64,000 bases of DNA from contig CAYJER010000002.1 of NCBI GenBank assembly GCA_964369225.1, positions 1 to 64,000 on the forward strand. The letters are read 5' to 3'. This document shows positions 18,101 through 26,315 of this stretch, piece after piece. Source of the DNA: SIG603 sp964369225 (GTDB lineage: Bacteria > Bacillota > Clostridia > Oscillospirales > Acutalibacteraceae). Below the pieces are notes generated by a model. It was not told the DNA's origin. It did not search any database and was given only the letters and a program-made list of their open reading frames with translations. The position numbers and the translations under genes are program-made. Every line of letters begins with the position of its first letter. Positions within the stretch are counted from its first letter, which is position 1.

Positions 18101-20387
18101 TGCTGTCATAGAAATAGAATATTATTTGTTTTTCTTCTATAGTCTTAGGGAAAGTATACTTGAATTGAGCTATTTGGTTTCCACCAACAATTTCAGGAGT
18201 TAATCTGTAAGCCATGTCTGTAATGAAAGAAATATTTTCGTCTTCATTCCAGTTAAGTGTCCCAAATGCTGGCTCTACAGGTATAACTTTGTCTGCAAAA
18301 GTGTATTTTTCTTGTGGCTGCATGTCAAACTCTAAAGCTTCTTTTGCAATCATCAAGGCATCAAGTGCATCTTGTAGGCCTTTTTCTGTTTCTACTGCTG
18401 TCTTTGCAAGCTCTAGTTTATTAGATAATTCCTCCCATGTTACTGTTGTGTAGTCATTTGGGTTAGCAAAAGAAATAAACTCTATCTCTTTTTCAAGGCT
18501 TGCAATTACAAGTTCTGCTGGGTCAGTAAATCTTTGAGTACTTCTTAATACTGCACCTGCTTCTTGAGTTTCTGTGGCCTTTAGTCTTACCATTACAGTG
18601 CCTGCTGGTAGAAGTTTTTCTTCGATTGCTTGAGGGTTAGAAGTACAATTCATGAAAGTTTCACCATTGTCTATAGAATACTCATAAAGACTAATAGATG
18701 TCTTGCCCTCTACATAATCCCATGCAAATGTATTGTTTTCATCACTTACTTGAGGGTTAGTTGGCGCAACAGGAACTATTTTCACGTCTTCTTTAGTATC
18801 TGTGATTGAAATATCATCAAAATAATGTGTGTATGTGGTAGGAGTCGCCCATGAATTCATTATAGCCATGTCGTTGAATCCGTTTGACTCCATTGTATGC
18901 GACAAAACACCATCAATGTAGATACTGCATTTACCGTCTACTGTGAAATCCCATTGGAATGAATGCCAACCCTCTGAACGCTCTACAGAACTTATCATAC
19001 TAGAACCCCAATTAGGTCTTATTGTATAATTAGTGCTAGAATTATTTGCGTCTACTCCTACAGCAGCAGAGTAGTTACTCCAAGTTCCATTGGTGCCTAC
19101 CTCTTGAACTACTGTTATAGCCTTAAAGTCACTAGCTTGTTCCATTTGGTCATAGTACCACATTGTCACAACCTTGTCAGTTACTAAAGACTCAAATCGT
19201 TCGCCTATTTGGAATTGGTTTGGATAATTACCTGAATTAGTAGGCACTATCTTCATTCCAGTTAAGCCAGATCTTGAATAATCAGAAGACACAGAAACAC
19301 TAGGTGCATCTTTAGTCTGAACACTAAAATATTTAATATCCTCTTGTCTTTCCATAGTCAAATTAACGTTTATAGTGTAAGAAAAAGCCTCACTGCTTTC
19401 TATTACTGGATATGTATATTCGCTTCCGTCAGGAGACTTTGCCCTTAACATTAAGTCGCCTATAGCTATGTCTACATTTCCCACATACACAGGCTTTGAA
19501 CTACAGTCTATCCATGTTTGCCCATCGTCAACGCTGTATTCGTAGTCGGCTGGGTTCTGTCTTGTTTCTGCATAAGTCCAGTCAAATGTATCCATTTCAT
19601 CATCTATCATTAAGTCTGAGGCAACAGGTGCAGACTCTGAAATGCTGATATTATCAATGTAAACATCTGGGCTATCAATTGTTCCCCAAAAACTAATAAA
19701 TGAAATATTCTTAAACTCGCCATACTCTTCGCCTAGGTCAGTTATCTTTCCAAGCTCTTTATCATCTACATAAAAAACTACTTCGCCTTGTTTTGTCATA
19801 TCAACTGTGAAGTTGTGCCAACCTGCAATAGAATCTCTGTTCATTTGCAAGTTTAAATCTGTATACACAAATTTAGTAGGGTCGCTAGGGTCTGCTTTTT
19901 GAGAGTAAGCCTTATACTTGTTGTCTTTAATTCCAAAGAAAATTACATGAGATTCACTGCCAGAGTTGCTGCCTCCATCAAGTTTAATTACAGCAGTTCT
20001 CTTAGAATGTGTGTCATCGTAAATATCTACAGAAAACACTTTTCCTGTTTGGATAGAATAACCTTTTCCTAGGTCATATTGTCCCATCATGCTGCCAGAT
20101 TGTAGACCATTAATTTTAAGGCTTTGAGTGCTTCCATCCGCACCCATTTCATCTGTGATGCTAAATCCAGCGCCTTTTCTAAGCTGGAAGCCAGTAAGCG
20201 GATCAGGGGCCGTTCCAACATCTGCAACAGGCTCAAAATCTAGTTTTTCTGTGACTACCTCTGTCACAACATTTTCACTTGACAGCATTTGAGTTTCACT
20301 TAAGGCGTCAGACGTGTTAGCGTTTACGCTCAGCGCACTCATAAGCATTGATGCCGCCAAAAAACCAGCGATTAATCTTTTTTTCAT
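15129..20387 (-). CDS. Giant secreted multidomain protein with C-terminal beta-helix (GH141-like)
   Basis: A 1752-residue exported protein. The order is: signal peptide (1-24, cleavage after VNA); three concanavalin/LamG-like jelly-roll domains (about 50-250, 350-535, 700-880), the first two each followed by a short beta-sandwich linker; a FIVAR-like helical segment (625-685); two Ig-like Big_2 domains (890-1062); and a right-handed parallel beta-helix (1065-1752) that opens with FVAMDGNDYTGDG and contains TDTSAIYTGRN near 1570. The beta-helix resembles GH141 enzymes (fucosidase or xylanase activity), so a glycan-cleaving role with three sugar-binding modules is likely. No sortase or S-layer anchor is visible. 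The ATG at 20387 is favoured because AGGAGG lies 7 nt upstream; an ATG two codons earlier is only 1 nt away from it. Confidence 0.82.
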   Translation of the reverse strand: MKKRLIAGFLAASMLMSALSVNANTSDALSETQMLSSENVVTEVVTEKLDFEPVADVGTAPDPLTGFQLRKGAGFSITDEMGADGSTQSLKINGLQSGSMMGQYDLGKGYSIQTGKVFSVDIYDDTHSKRTAVIKLDGGSNSGSESHVIFFGIKDNKYKAYSQKADPSDPTKFVYTDLNLQMNRDSIAGWHNFTVDMTKQGEVVFYVDDKELGKITDLGEEYGEFKNISFISFWGTIDSPDVYIDNISISESAPVASDLMIDDEMDTFDWTYAETRQNPADYEYSVDDGQTWIDCSSKPVYVGNVDIAIGDLMLRAKSPDGSEYTYPVIESSEAFSYTINVNLTMERQEDIKYFSVQTKDAPSVSVSSDYSRSGLTGMKIVPTNSGNYPNQFQIGERFESLVTDKVVTMWYYDQMEQASDFKAITVVQEVGTNGTWSNYSAAVGVDANNSSTNYTIRPNWGSSMISSVERSEGWHSFQWDFTVDGKCSIYIDGVLSHTMESNGFNDMAIMNSWATPTTYTHYFDDISITDTKEDVKIVPVAPTNPQVSDENNTFAWDYVEGKTSISLYEYSIDNGETFMNCTSNPQAIEEKLLPAGTVMVRLKATETQEAGAVLRSTQRFTDPAELVIASLEKEIEFISFANPNDYTTVTWEELSNKLELAKTAVETEKGLQDALDALMIAKEALEFDMQPQEKYTFADKVIPVEPAFGTLNWNEDENISFITDMAYRLTPEIVGGNQIAQFKYTFPKTIEEKQIIFYFYDSNSGDFDISVGNSVTGDGVVISSKNLDGTTNRRYQFYDIKDGEMTNQSDPEIRRRSDLHKVEINLTNGALNLYMDSILLRTIPNVDSIDYIDYTLTKSGSDESDITYLSLDELEINDKNAVTEIILPEQTVEIGHRETYEINHVNNSYVKPYEYDTTDKFTYSVSDTSVALITKGGSIQPMKPGEITATVTSSNGVSKTINVIVKDFMVESVALSDSIITQEPNYVSEYTMEPNSIKVFNAIIEPENATNLTKTWTSSDKSIATVENGEVTSYGKEGTTTITVTTEDGNKTSSVEITVKEKEYDFGATVFVAMDGNDYTGDGTIEKPYASIERARDDLRSHSQIIDGGAVVYIREGVYSVQESIRLEIQDSGNEESPVKYSAYDDEEVKITGAVNLRPSDFELVADTETLEKIQNNADGKVYVADVSELLPEDMLKVLAKGYSGNVATAVRNAGFNPSSQYYFLTFEETAMTLARWPNEDEAISGYTSYPGFTKINALTNDGQVLRSWNTDQIGIPGYIPPEEQDLFDSFTFSSEALTERMKTWNGIPMDGTDIVDMDIWYEGHTGVDYTTQSSPIRDITDGTMTSHFAIQYDFKNADWSRIYVYNLLQELDIPGEWYLDQDTKQLYVYPPEGTDMTSDEYSISIATNANTLITLTNTKYITVENVTLANTLGNVFTISGGNNNKLSRSTVTNTSSRVGSVGDSSSEIAMYNGIEYCTIENVNGGFSVGGSSRFHTLEAGYNYAHGNTFTNYQTMTNGFNSAINLGGVGNYVSSNVISESPNNAIMWSGNDHVIEFNEIFNVDLETTDTSAIYTGRNVINRGTVIKNNYFHNIGKTMSSSSANSAIYIDDVAAGIEIYDNVFEDLHWGVFINGGQYNLVYNNEFRDVRYAVVANDWSYAWLSRWYQHGYGLLNTTIDWQSPDSPYAKYPYIQTVYEGGDMNDSIYNQVIDNVVTSKNGSFDWFHYMVREVQPNAANVIKDWFFEKNNLDLS

Positions 20388-20488
20388 TACCATTCCTCCT
20401 AAAATATAAGCTTCAACAATAAAAAGCTCTGTTTAAAATTAATAGTACACTAAATATATATATAATGCAATAGTTATACAAAATAAAT

Positions 20489-20504
20489 ATCACGAAAGCG
20501 TTAT
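20489..20504. promoter_or_regulatory. LacI/CcpA-type operator-like site (cre-like)
   Basis: ATCACGAAAGCGTTAT contains an AAGCGTTA core one base off the LacI-family AANCGNTT consensus and resembles a catabolite-responsive element. It lies about 100 nt upstream of the giant secreted-protein gene. A weak promoter pair (TTGTAT, 17 nt, TATATT) lies just downstream of it. Otherwise 20394-20571 is AT-rich with nothing recognisable. Confidence 0.35.
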
Positions 20505-20571
20505 TTATTTGCTAATTTTATTGCTAGTACATAATAGTTTGTAGCTCAAATTTTAAATGTTAAACAGACAA

Positions 20572-20608
20572 AAAATCCTTATCACTTTAAATTCGTGAAA
20601 AGGATTTT
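20572..20608 (-). terminator. Terminator of the six-hairpin glycosidase-like gene
   Basis: An interrupted stem (AAAATCCTT and TCAC pairing with GTGA and AAGGATTTT, one A-A mismatch) with a T-tract on the minus strand. It begins about 20 nt after the stop codon at 20627. Confidence 0.8.
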
Positions 20609-20626
20609 CTTGTTGTAATATTAGTG

Positions 20627-22609
20627 TTATATATCAATTGTAATTGTTTGGTGGCTGTTTATAGTTATGTTTTTAAACTTATCATAATATACTGCTCCAA
20701 GATCTTTATCAATGCTTTGGTAATCGTCACACAGTATGCTGATTTGGGCGTTAAATTCAGTAGGGTTTGTGATTTCTAATTTGTTATTTGCAATTAGTTT
20801 AGCATTTATGTGGTCTGAAACTGCTAGAGTTAGATTTTCTTTGTCGATGTAAATAGATGGAATTTCGAGGTAAGTAAGCATTTGTGAGGTCTCAGACCAA
20901 CAAGAGCCATTAAAAACTCCGCCTACTTTCTCAGGACCTTCCCAATCTGATGTGTTTACTCGCTCGCATATAAATCCATTAGGTAAAGGTTTAGGTTCAG
21001 CATCCCACGAATGAATTCTGTAACCATTACGAGACATACATTGAGGAGTAAAAGCAGAAATATCCTCCACTAATTCAAGGAATTTTACGTCTTTTGTATA
21101 TCTATACAATTTTAGTAAAGCAGATGCGCTAAGCGTGCAAATACCAGGTGCGCTGTGCTTGTTTTGTATATTTGCAAATACACTTCCGCAAGTCTTAATG
21201 TCTAGTCTGCCAAACTCGGAAGTTTTAGGAAAAGTAAAATCATATGACATTACCCATGAAGAGCATTGATAAGCCATGCTTTTTGAAGCGTTTAGCCAGT
21301 AGATATCTTTTGTTTCTTCATATAAAACTATGTAGCTTTCAAGCATACCAAAGGCACTTTCAGAATCTAATGATTGCAATATCTCACCTGGACCCCCTGT
21401 GCTTATTCCGTTTTTGGTGTCACGTGTGTAATAAAGTTTAGCTAATTTTTCAGCTGTTTCTAAATATTTCTTGTTGCCGTATCTTCTATAAGCTAGAACT
21501 AGTGCTGCAGGAGCTATTCCACCAGCGCTAGATCCACCGATGTGAATTTCACCTGTTTCAGCGTTTACAAAATGTCCAATTTGTCCATATCTTCCAAAAA
21601 TATCACAAAGTGCATCGGCGGCCAGCTTAGTATGTTCATCAAAATGTTTTGGAATATCAATTTTATAGTTTTGCATAACTATAAAGTGCTTTAAAATAAA
21701 GAATAAAATATCTGCGTGCTTTCTGATAAGAATGAAGTTGTATTTTTCTTCGTAATGCTCAAAACAGTCATGAAGAATCTTGCCGTTATAGACTATTCCG
21801 TAAAACAAGCCGTATTTTGACTGATATTTAAAGGCAAAGTCTAGTGTAGAAACAGAACGCTCTTTTGTAATAGAATTTCCAAAAGCCAATAATGGTAACG
21901 AACTAATTCCTCCGCCAGTCCAGCCAGACTGCCAATCTTGAAACTTATTGTTGCGAGGTGTTCCAATTCCGTAGTAATTTTGACTGTCTCTATAATTCAT
22001 GTCGTTGAATTTTTTTTCTGCCATTTCAAACGCCTTAGAAAATGGAAGAATGTTATTTCTTTTGGTTTTATAGTAATTTTTACGCTCAGTAAAAAATCTT
22101 TCAAAAAAGACTTCTATATTGTCGCAGTCAAAGCTTAAAACATGACTTTCTAGTAGAATTGAATCTTTATACTCAGGCTCGATATGTGTTTTAAGTGTAT
22201 TTCCTCTGTAGATAATTTCACGTTTTGGGGTAGCAGAAATTGTGAGAAGAGATTCTATTTCAAACTCTTCAAATGTAAAACCTATCATTGAATTAGAGAT
22301 TTCCAGAAATATCAAGAATGCAGATTTGCTTTCTGAATCAAACAAACCAAAACAAGGGGTTGCCATGTCTGCCGAAGTAAGCTCTATTTTAGAAGGCAGA
22401 TTTTTTGATAATCTTGGAACGTCGGTTATTAATATCTCTCTATCAACACCAAATTCCTCTTCCTTGAACATAGGAGGATACTGTGCGTATCTTGCATTAA
22501 AGCGATTGCCATTATATGCGGCAGATGGCATAAATACATATGAATTTAATGTATTCTTTTTAAAGTTTACCGAGATTTCACTATCTGATTTTATTATATT
22601 GAACTTCAT
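20627..22609 (-). CDS. Six-hairpin glycosidase-like protein, family unassigned
   Basis: A 660-residue protein without signal peptide. Residues 1-190 look like a beta-sandwich. Residues 200-590 have the spacing of an (alpha/alpha)6 barrel, with recurring aromatic/acidic turns (FQDWQSGWTGGG, IGGSSAGGIAPAALVLAYRR, SWDAEPKPLPNGF, VGGVFNGSCWSE). This fold is shared by many glycoside hydrolases and lyases, but I cannot name the family. Being cytoplasmic and beside a secreted GH141-like protein, it may finish degradation of imported oligosaccharides. It has its own promoter and terminator. The catalytic residues are not identified. Confidence 0.72.
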   Translation of the reverse strand: MKFNIIKSDSEISVNFKKNTLNSYVFMPSAAYNGNRFNARYAQYPPMFKEEEFGVDREILITDVPRLSKNLPSKIELTSADMATPCFGLFDSESKSAFLIFLEISNSMIGFTFEEFEIESLLTISATPKREIIYRGNTLKTHIEPEYKDSILLESHVLSFDCDNIEVFFERFFTERKNYYKTKRNNILPFSKAFEMAEKKFNDMNYRDSQNYYGIGTPRNNKFQDWQSGWTGGGISSLPLLAFGNSITKERSVSTLDFAFKYQSKYGLFYGIVYNGKILHDCFEHYEEKYNFILIRKHADILFFILKHFIVMQNYKIDIPKHFDEHTKLAADALCDIFGRYGQIGHFVNAETGEIHIGGSSAGGIAPAALVLAYRRYGNKKYLETAEKLAKLYYTRDTKNGISTGGPGEILQSLDSESAFGMLESYIVLYEETKDIYWLNASKSMAYQCSSWVMSYDFTFPKTSEFGRLDIKTCGSVFANIQNKHSAPGICTLSASALLKLYRYTKDVKFLELVEDISAFTPQCMSRNGYRIHSWDAEPKPLPNGFICERVNTSDWEGPEKVGGVFNGSCWSETSQMLTYLEIPSIYIDKENLTLAVSDHINAKLIANNKLEITNPTEFNAQISILCDDYQSIDKDLGAVYYDKFKNITINSHQTITIDI

Positions 22610-22641
22610 ATTTTTAAATCCTTTCAGCTAAATATAACTAG

Positions 22642-22669
22642 ATTATAACACCAAAACAACAAAAGTCAA
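22642..22669 (-). promoter_or_regulatory. Promoter of the six-hairpin glycosidase-like gene
   Basis: TTGACT (22669-22664), a 16-nt spacer and a perfect TATAAT (22647-22642) on the minus strand, 33 nt upstream of the start codon; GAAAGGA lies in front of the ATG. Confidence 0.75.
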
Positions 22670-22713
22670 TAGAAACAATCAGCATATTTATATATAAATT
22701 CTAAATAAATGAA

Positions 22714-22741
22714 ACCCACTGCAAAGAATTTTACAGTGGGT
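22714..22741 (-). terminator. Terminator at the end of the siderophore operon
   Basis: An 8-bp stem ACCCACTG (22714-22721) with CAGTGGGT (22734-22741), followed on the minus strand by TTTCATTTATTT. It lies just beyond the stop of the DtxR-family pseudogene. Confidence 0.75.
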
Positions 22742-22756
22742 CAAATTAGGTTTAAT

Positions 22757-23121
22757 TTAATTACTATTGTTAAGCACAAATATTTTGAGTTGTTCAAAAC
22801 TCTTTGTACTTAAAGCGTGTTCAAGATTGCAAGCATCGATTTCGGCATTTGTTTCATCAATACCTACCGACAAAAGAAAATCTTTAAAAAATTTATATCG
22901 TTCAATAACTTTTATTGCAGATTGCTCGCCTTTTTCTGTAAGTTTGATGTTGAGTTTGCCATCTATAGAAATAAGATTTTCGTCTTTTAACAAATATACT
23001 GCACGACAAACACTCGCCCTAGATAGATTCATAAACTTAGCAATATCAGATTATTTTACAAAATGCATTTTATGGTGCAACATATAAATTGTTTTTAATA
23101 GTGTTCGTATGATGCTTGCAT
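22757..23121 (-). pseudogene. DtxR/MntR-family metal regulator, broken by frameshift and nonsense codon
   Basis: From the ATG at 23121 (GAGGAA upstream) the frame reads MQASYEHY and stops. Shifting frame by a single missing T restores KTIYMLHHKMHFVK, then an in-frame TAA (where Ser is expected), then SDIAKFMNLSRASVCRAVYLLKDE and a normal DtxR-type continuation with DACNLEHALS. The pieces join to a typical N-terminal winged helix plus dimer region. Two independent lesions make this a pseudogene. It is last in the siderophore operon, 14 nt after the binding-protein gene, and would have encoded its iron- or manganese-dependent repressor. A restart at the internal ATG (23032) would lack the first half of the DNA-binding domain. 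Confidence 0.85.
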
Positions 23122-23135
23122 TAAAATTCCTCGCT

Positions 23136-24212
23136 TTAGTTAAGATCAAATCTTTTTGTAACTTGTGTTCCATCAATTACAAACTCAGCGGCATCTTGTA
23201 ATTGATATAAGTTTGCTCTTGAACCGTTTGAACGATTCCAAACATTGTGACCAAATTCAAAAACATGACCGTTTTGAACCGCTGTTAGGTTCTGCCAAAG
23301 TGGGGACTCTTGATAAGTTGCAAAATCTTCTAGGCTTTCAATGTTTACAAAGATATAATCAGGGTTAATCTCTGCTAAATTTTCAAGTGCAATAGTACCA
23401 CTTGCGTCAGCATCTTTAAGCATTTCTGGAAGCTCAAAGCCAAGCTCTGCATAGATTTGTTGATGAACTACTGTTGAGTATTGAACGCCTTTTGTTGAAA
23501 GTTGGAATACCATCGCTGATTTTCCATCAATAGTGTCACCGATTTGTGTTTTATATTCTTCAACTTGTGCCTCGTATTCTGCTACTTGCTGTGCTGCAAG
23601 CTCTGGCTCGCCTACTAGTTCACCAATCATTAAATGTTGTTGTTTCCAATCTCTATAGCCATCTTCATCAGTTGCAAGTGTGTTTGGTAGTAAATATGTA
23701 GGTGCTACCATATTAAGTTTGTCTGCATATTCAATGTTGCTTTCTGTTGTGATGATATAGTCTATATCAAGAGATAAAAGCTGCTCTATATCAACACCTT
23801 CATCAGAAGCGTTTAGGCTTTCTACCCCATCGAAAACGCTTACATCAGGATGTAGTCTTCCATGACCATCTTGATATGCTAAAGTTGAAAGGCTTGTTAA
23901 ATCATCCTCAGCAGGTAAGCCAGTAACAGCAGGAAGCGGAGCACCAACTGGCATTACGCCTAAATCTTGGCAGTTTTCTATAAAGTACCACTCTAAGATT
24001 ACGAAATTACCAAACTCTTCTGGTAGTTCTTTTTCGCCGTCTGCCATTGTGACAGTTTTTGGTGTTTCGTTATCTGTATCAGCTACTGATGTTGTGTTGT
24101 TGTCGTTTGACTCTGCCTTTGATGAATCATTAGAACCACCCTCACTCGCACAGCCTGCAAGTAAAACCATAGAAAGCAATCCTACTAACAACATTGATGT
24201 AATTTTTTTCAT
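23136..24212 (-). CDS. Iron-siderophore ABC transporter substrate-binding lipoprotein
   Basis: A 358-residue periplasmic-binding-type protein (FhuD/FepB/BtuF superfamily). The N-terminus has a lipobox (VLLAGC, Cys near residue 21) and an Asn/Ser-rich tether, so it is a lipid-anchored surface receptor. Two lobes (about 65-200 and 225-358) are joined by the long helix typical of the class (VEEYKTQIGDTIDGK). It follows the two permease genes by 55 nt and has AAAGGAG. The substrate is inferred to be a ferric siderophore or haem; vitamin B12 is less likely. Confidence 0.9.
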   Translation of the reverse strand: MKKITSMLLVGLLSMVLLAGCASEGGSNDSSKAESNDNNTTSVADTDNETPKTVTMADGEKELPEEFGNFVILEWYFIENCQDLGVMPVGAPLPAVTGLPAEDDLTSLSTLAYQDGHGRLHPDVSVFDGVESLNASDEGVDIEQLLSLDIDYIITTESNIEYADKLNMVAPTYLLPNTLATDEDGYRDWKQQHLMIGELVGEPELAAQQVAEYEAQVEEYKTQIGDTIDGKSAMVFQLSTKGVQYSTVVHQQIYAELGFELPEMLKDADASGTIALENLAEINPDYIFVNIESLEDFATYQESPLWQNLTAVQNGHVFEFGHNVWNRSNGSRANLYQLQDAAEFVIDGTQVTKRFDLN

Positions 24213-24267
24213 TTTTGATCTCCTTTAAAATAAAGTTATATATTTTATGTTTTTCACATAACAAAGT

Positions 24268-25284
24268 TTATCTATCTTGAACATATAAAAGATAGAGCAA
24301 GTAAGGTGCTCCTAAAATTGATATAATGATACCAACAGGAACGAAAAGTTGCGAGTTAATTTCGTTAACTAAAAGTCTTGACAAAATATCAGCAATAACA
24401 ATAAGCGCTGCACCTAAACACATAGAAATCGGCAAGAAAAGTTTAAAGTTTGAACCAACAATTCTTTTTGCCATGTGAGGAGCTATAAGTCCCACAAATC
24501 CTATTGTACCAGCAACATATACTGCCACAGACGATAATATTATCGTTACAAATAAAAGATATTTTCGCTCTTTTTTCAGGTTTACTCCAAGCGCTACAGC
24601 CATTTCATCGCCCAAATTCATTACATTCAAGCAAAACGCCTTGTAAAATATATAGATAAAACAAGGAACTGCAATTAATACCGCTAAGCCTATCATATCC
24701 CAAGTGGCATATGTAAGACTTCCTGCTTGTGAAAGTGTAAGCATTAAAAATGCGTTTTCTGATAATCGCATTGTTAAAAAGAGTGAAATCGCACCGATAC
24801 AAGAGTTTACGGCTATACCGTTTAATATTAGTTTTTTAGGAGAGAGTTCATATCTAAATGCAAGTGAGTAAATTAATGCGAAAACTAGAAATCCTCCAAT
24901 AATTGCGGCTATTGGATGAGGCACAATCATAGGTAGACCTAAATCAAATAGGTAAACTACTATCAAAATACCAAGACTAGCACCGGATGAAACACCTATC
25001 ATGCTAGGTGTAGCAAGTGGATTTCGTGTAACTCCTTGCATAACTGCACCAGCCGCTGCAAGGCACATTCCACAGAATATTGCGACAACACTACGTGGTA
25101 TTCTAAGCTCATAAATAATAAATGTTTCTTTCTCTGAACCAAAACCGAAAATAGTTCTCACAATATCAGCCACAGATATTGGTGTGAAGCCGATGTTTAC
25201 TGCAAACATGGCAGACAATAAAAGTGCAATCGCTAATACAGGTAAAAGTATTATCGCACGTTTTTTATTGGTTAATTTTTTCAT
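24268..25284 (-). CDS. FecCD-family siderophore ABC permease (second subunit)
   Basis: A 338-residue permease with about 9-10 helices and family motifs: GVTRNPLATPSMIGVSSGASLG near residue 85, and the coupling-loop region GTIGFVGLIAPHMAKRIVG near 265, which contacts the ATPase. Its ATG shares one base with the TAA stop of the preceding permease gene, so translation is coupled. The pair forms the FecC/FecD-type heterodimer that moves ferric siderophores into the cytoplasm. Confidence 0.92.
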   Translation of the reverse strand: MKKLTNKKRAIILLPVLAIALLLSAMFAVNIGFTPISVADIVRTIFGFGSEKETFIIYELRIPRSVVAIFCGMCLAAAGAVMQGVTRNPLATPSMIGVSSGASLGILIVVYLFDLGLPMIVPHPIAAIIGGFLVFALIYSLAFRYELSPKKLILNGIAVNSCIGAISLFLTMRLSENAFLMLTLSQAGSLTYATWDMIGLAVLIAVPCFIYIFYKAFCLNVMNLGDEMAVALGVNLKKERKYLLFVTIILSSVAVYVAGTIGFVGLIAPHMAKRIVGSNFKLFLPISMCLGAALIVIADILSRLLVNEINSQLFVPVGIIISILGAPYLLYLLYVQDR

Positions 25285-26315
25285 TATAGTGCCCCCTTTG
25301 CTTTTCTTGAGTTTACAAGATATAGGAACACCGGAATTCCAATAACAGATGTTATAACTCCGATAGGTGTTTCTTGTGGCATGTTAACATAACGGCTCAC
25401 AACGTCAGAAACAACTAAAAGCATGCTTCCAAAAATCGCAGAAAGAGGTACTACTTTTTTATAATCTTCTCCTACTGCCATTTTCACAATATTTGGAATA
25501 ATAAGACCTATAAATCCAATATTTCCAACCACGCTTACTGTAGCTGATGATATTAATACTACTGAAATTACACCAAGAAGTTTAATCGCCTTTACATTTT
25601 CACCTAATGAAGTGGCGGTTTCATCGCCCATCGCAAGAATCGTTAGTTTTCCTGAAACAAAAAGACCGATAATTAAACCAACTACTCCTATCATTAAAAC
25701 TGCAATGCCTTCCCATCTGATGCCCAAAAGTCCTGAATTATTCCAAAGAGCAATGCCAGCGCCTTGCTCTGGGTAAGTAAATAGAGTTATTGCTGTGCTA
25801 AATGCTCCAAACAATGTTCCCAACGCAGTACCAGCCAAAAGCAATTTAACGCCCGATTCTCGACCTTTAATTTTTGAAGATAAAGTAAAGATTATCATTG
25901 TTGCTATTGCAGCGCCTATAAGAGAAAAGCTAACTTTTGAAAAATAAGTTGCCGTTCCAACAGAAAGTGATGTTGCGATTGTTAGACCTAAATTTGCACC
26001 ACTGCTAATACCAACAACATCAGGGCTTGCAAGGAAATTTTTTGTTATACCTTGCATTACAGCTCCGCCAACTGCTAGAAATCCACCGACTAAAAGCGCA
26101 CCTAAGATTCGTGGGATTTTAACTGTCAAAAATACATATTGCTCTAAATTGTTTGCATCATAATTGTTAAAAACTGCAATAATACCATCTATTGTTGTTA
26201 CAGGAGTATAGTAAAAAAGAGTAATACACGCACAAAGGACAAAAACAACTACAGAGACAACAGCTATTAAAATAAAAACTTTTTTCGTCTTGGTCCTATC
26301 TTTAATGTTCTTCAT
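25284..26315 (-). CDS. FecCD-family siderophore ABC permease (first subunit)
   Basis: A 343-residue permease with GITKNFLASPDVVGISSGANLG and GNIGFIGLIIPNIVKMAVG, the same two motifs as its partner. The open frame reaches back to 26399, but I chose the ATG at 26315 (MKNIKDRTKTKK). The longer form would add 28 residues lying inside the ATPase gene that do not resemble this family's N-terminus. The chosen start overlaps the ATPase gene by 14 nt, which suggests translational coupling. Confidence 0.9.
   Translation of the reverse strand: MKNIKDRTKTKKVFILIAVVSVVVFVLCACITLFYYTPVTTIDGIIAVFNNYDANNLEQYVFLTVKIPRILGALLVGGFLAVGGAVMQGITKNFLASPDVVGISSGANLGLTIATSLSVGTATYFSKVSFSLIGAAIATMIIFTLSSKIKGRESGVKLLLAGTALGTLFGAFSTAITLFTYPEQGAGIALWNNSGLLGIRWEGIAVLMIGVVGLIIGLFVSGKLTILAMGDETATSLGENVKAIKLLGVISVVLISSATVSVVGNIGFIGLIIPNIVKMAVGEDYKKVVPLSAIFGSMLLVVSDVVSRYVNMPQETPIGVITSVIGIPVFLYLVNSRKAKGAL

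Noticed and set aside
22757..23032. A short, complete 91-residue DtxR-like gene
   Set aside because: The missing N-terminal half is still readable upstream in shifted frames, so this is a remnant, not a natural short form.
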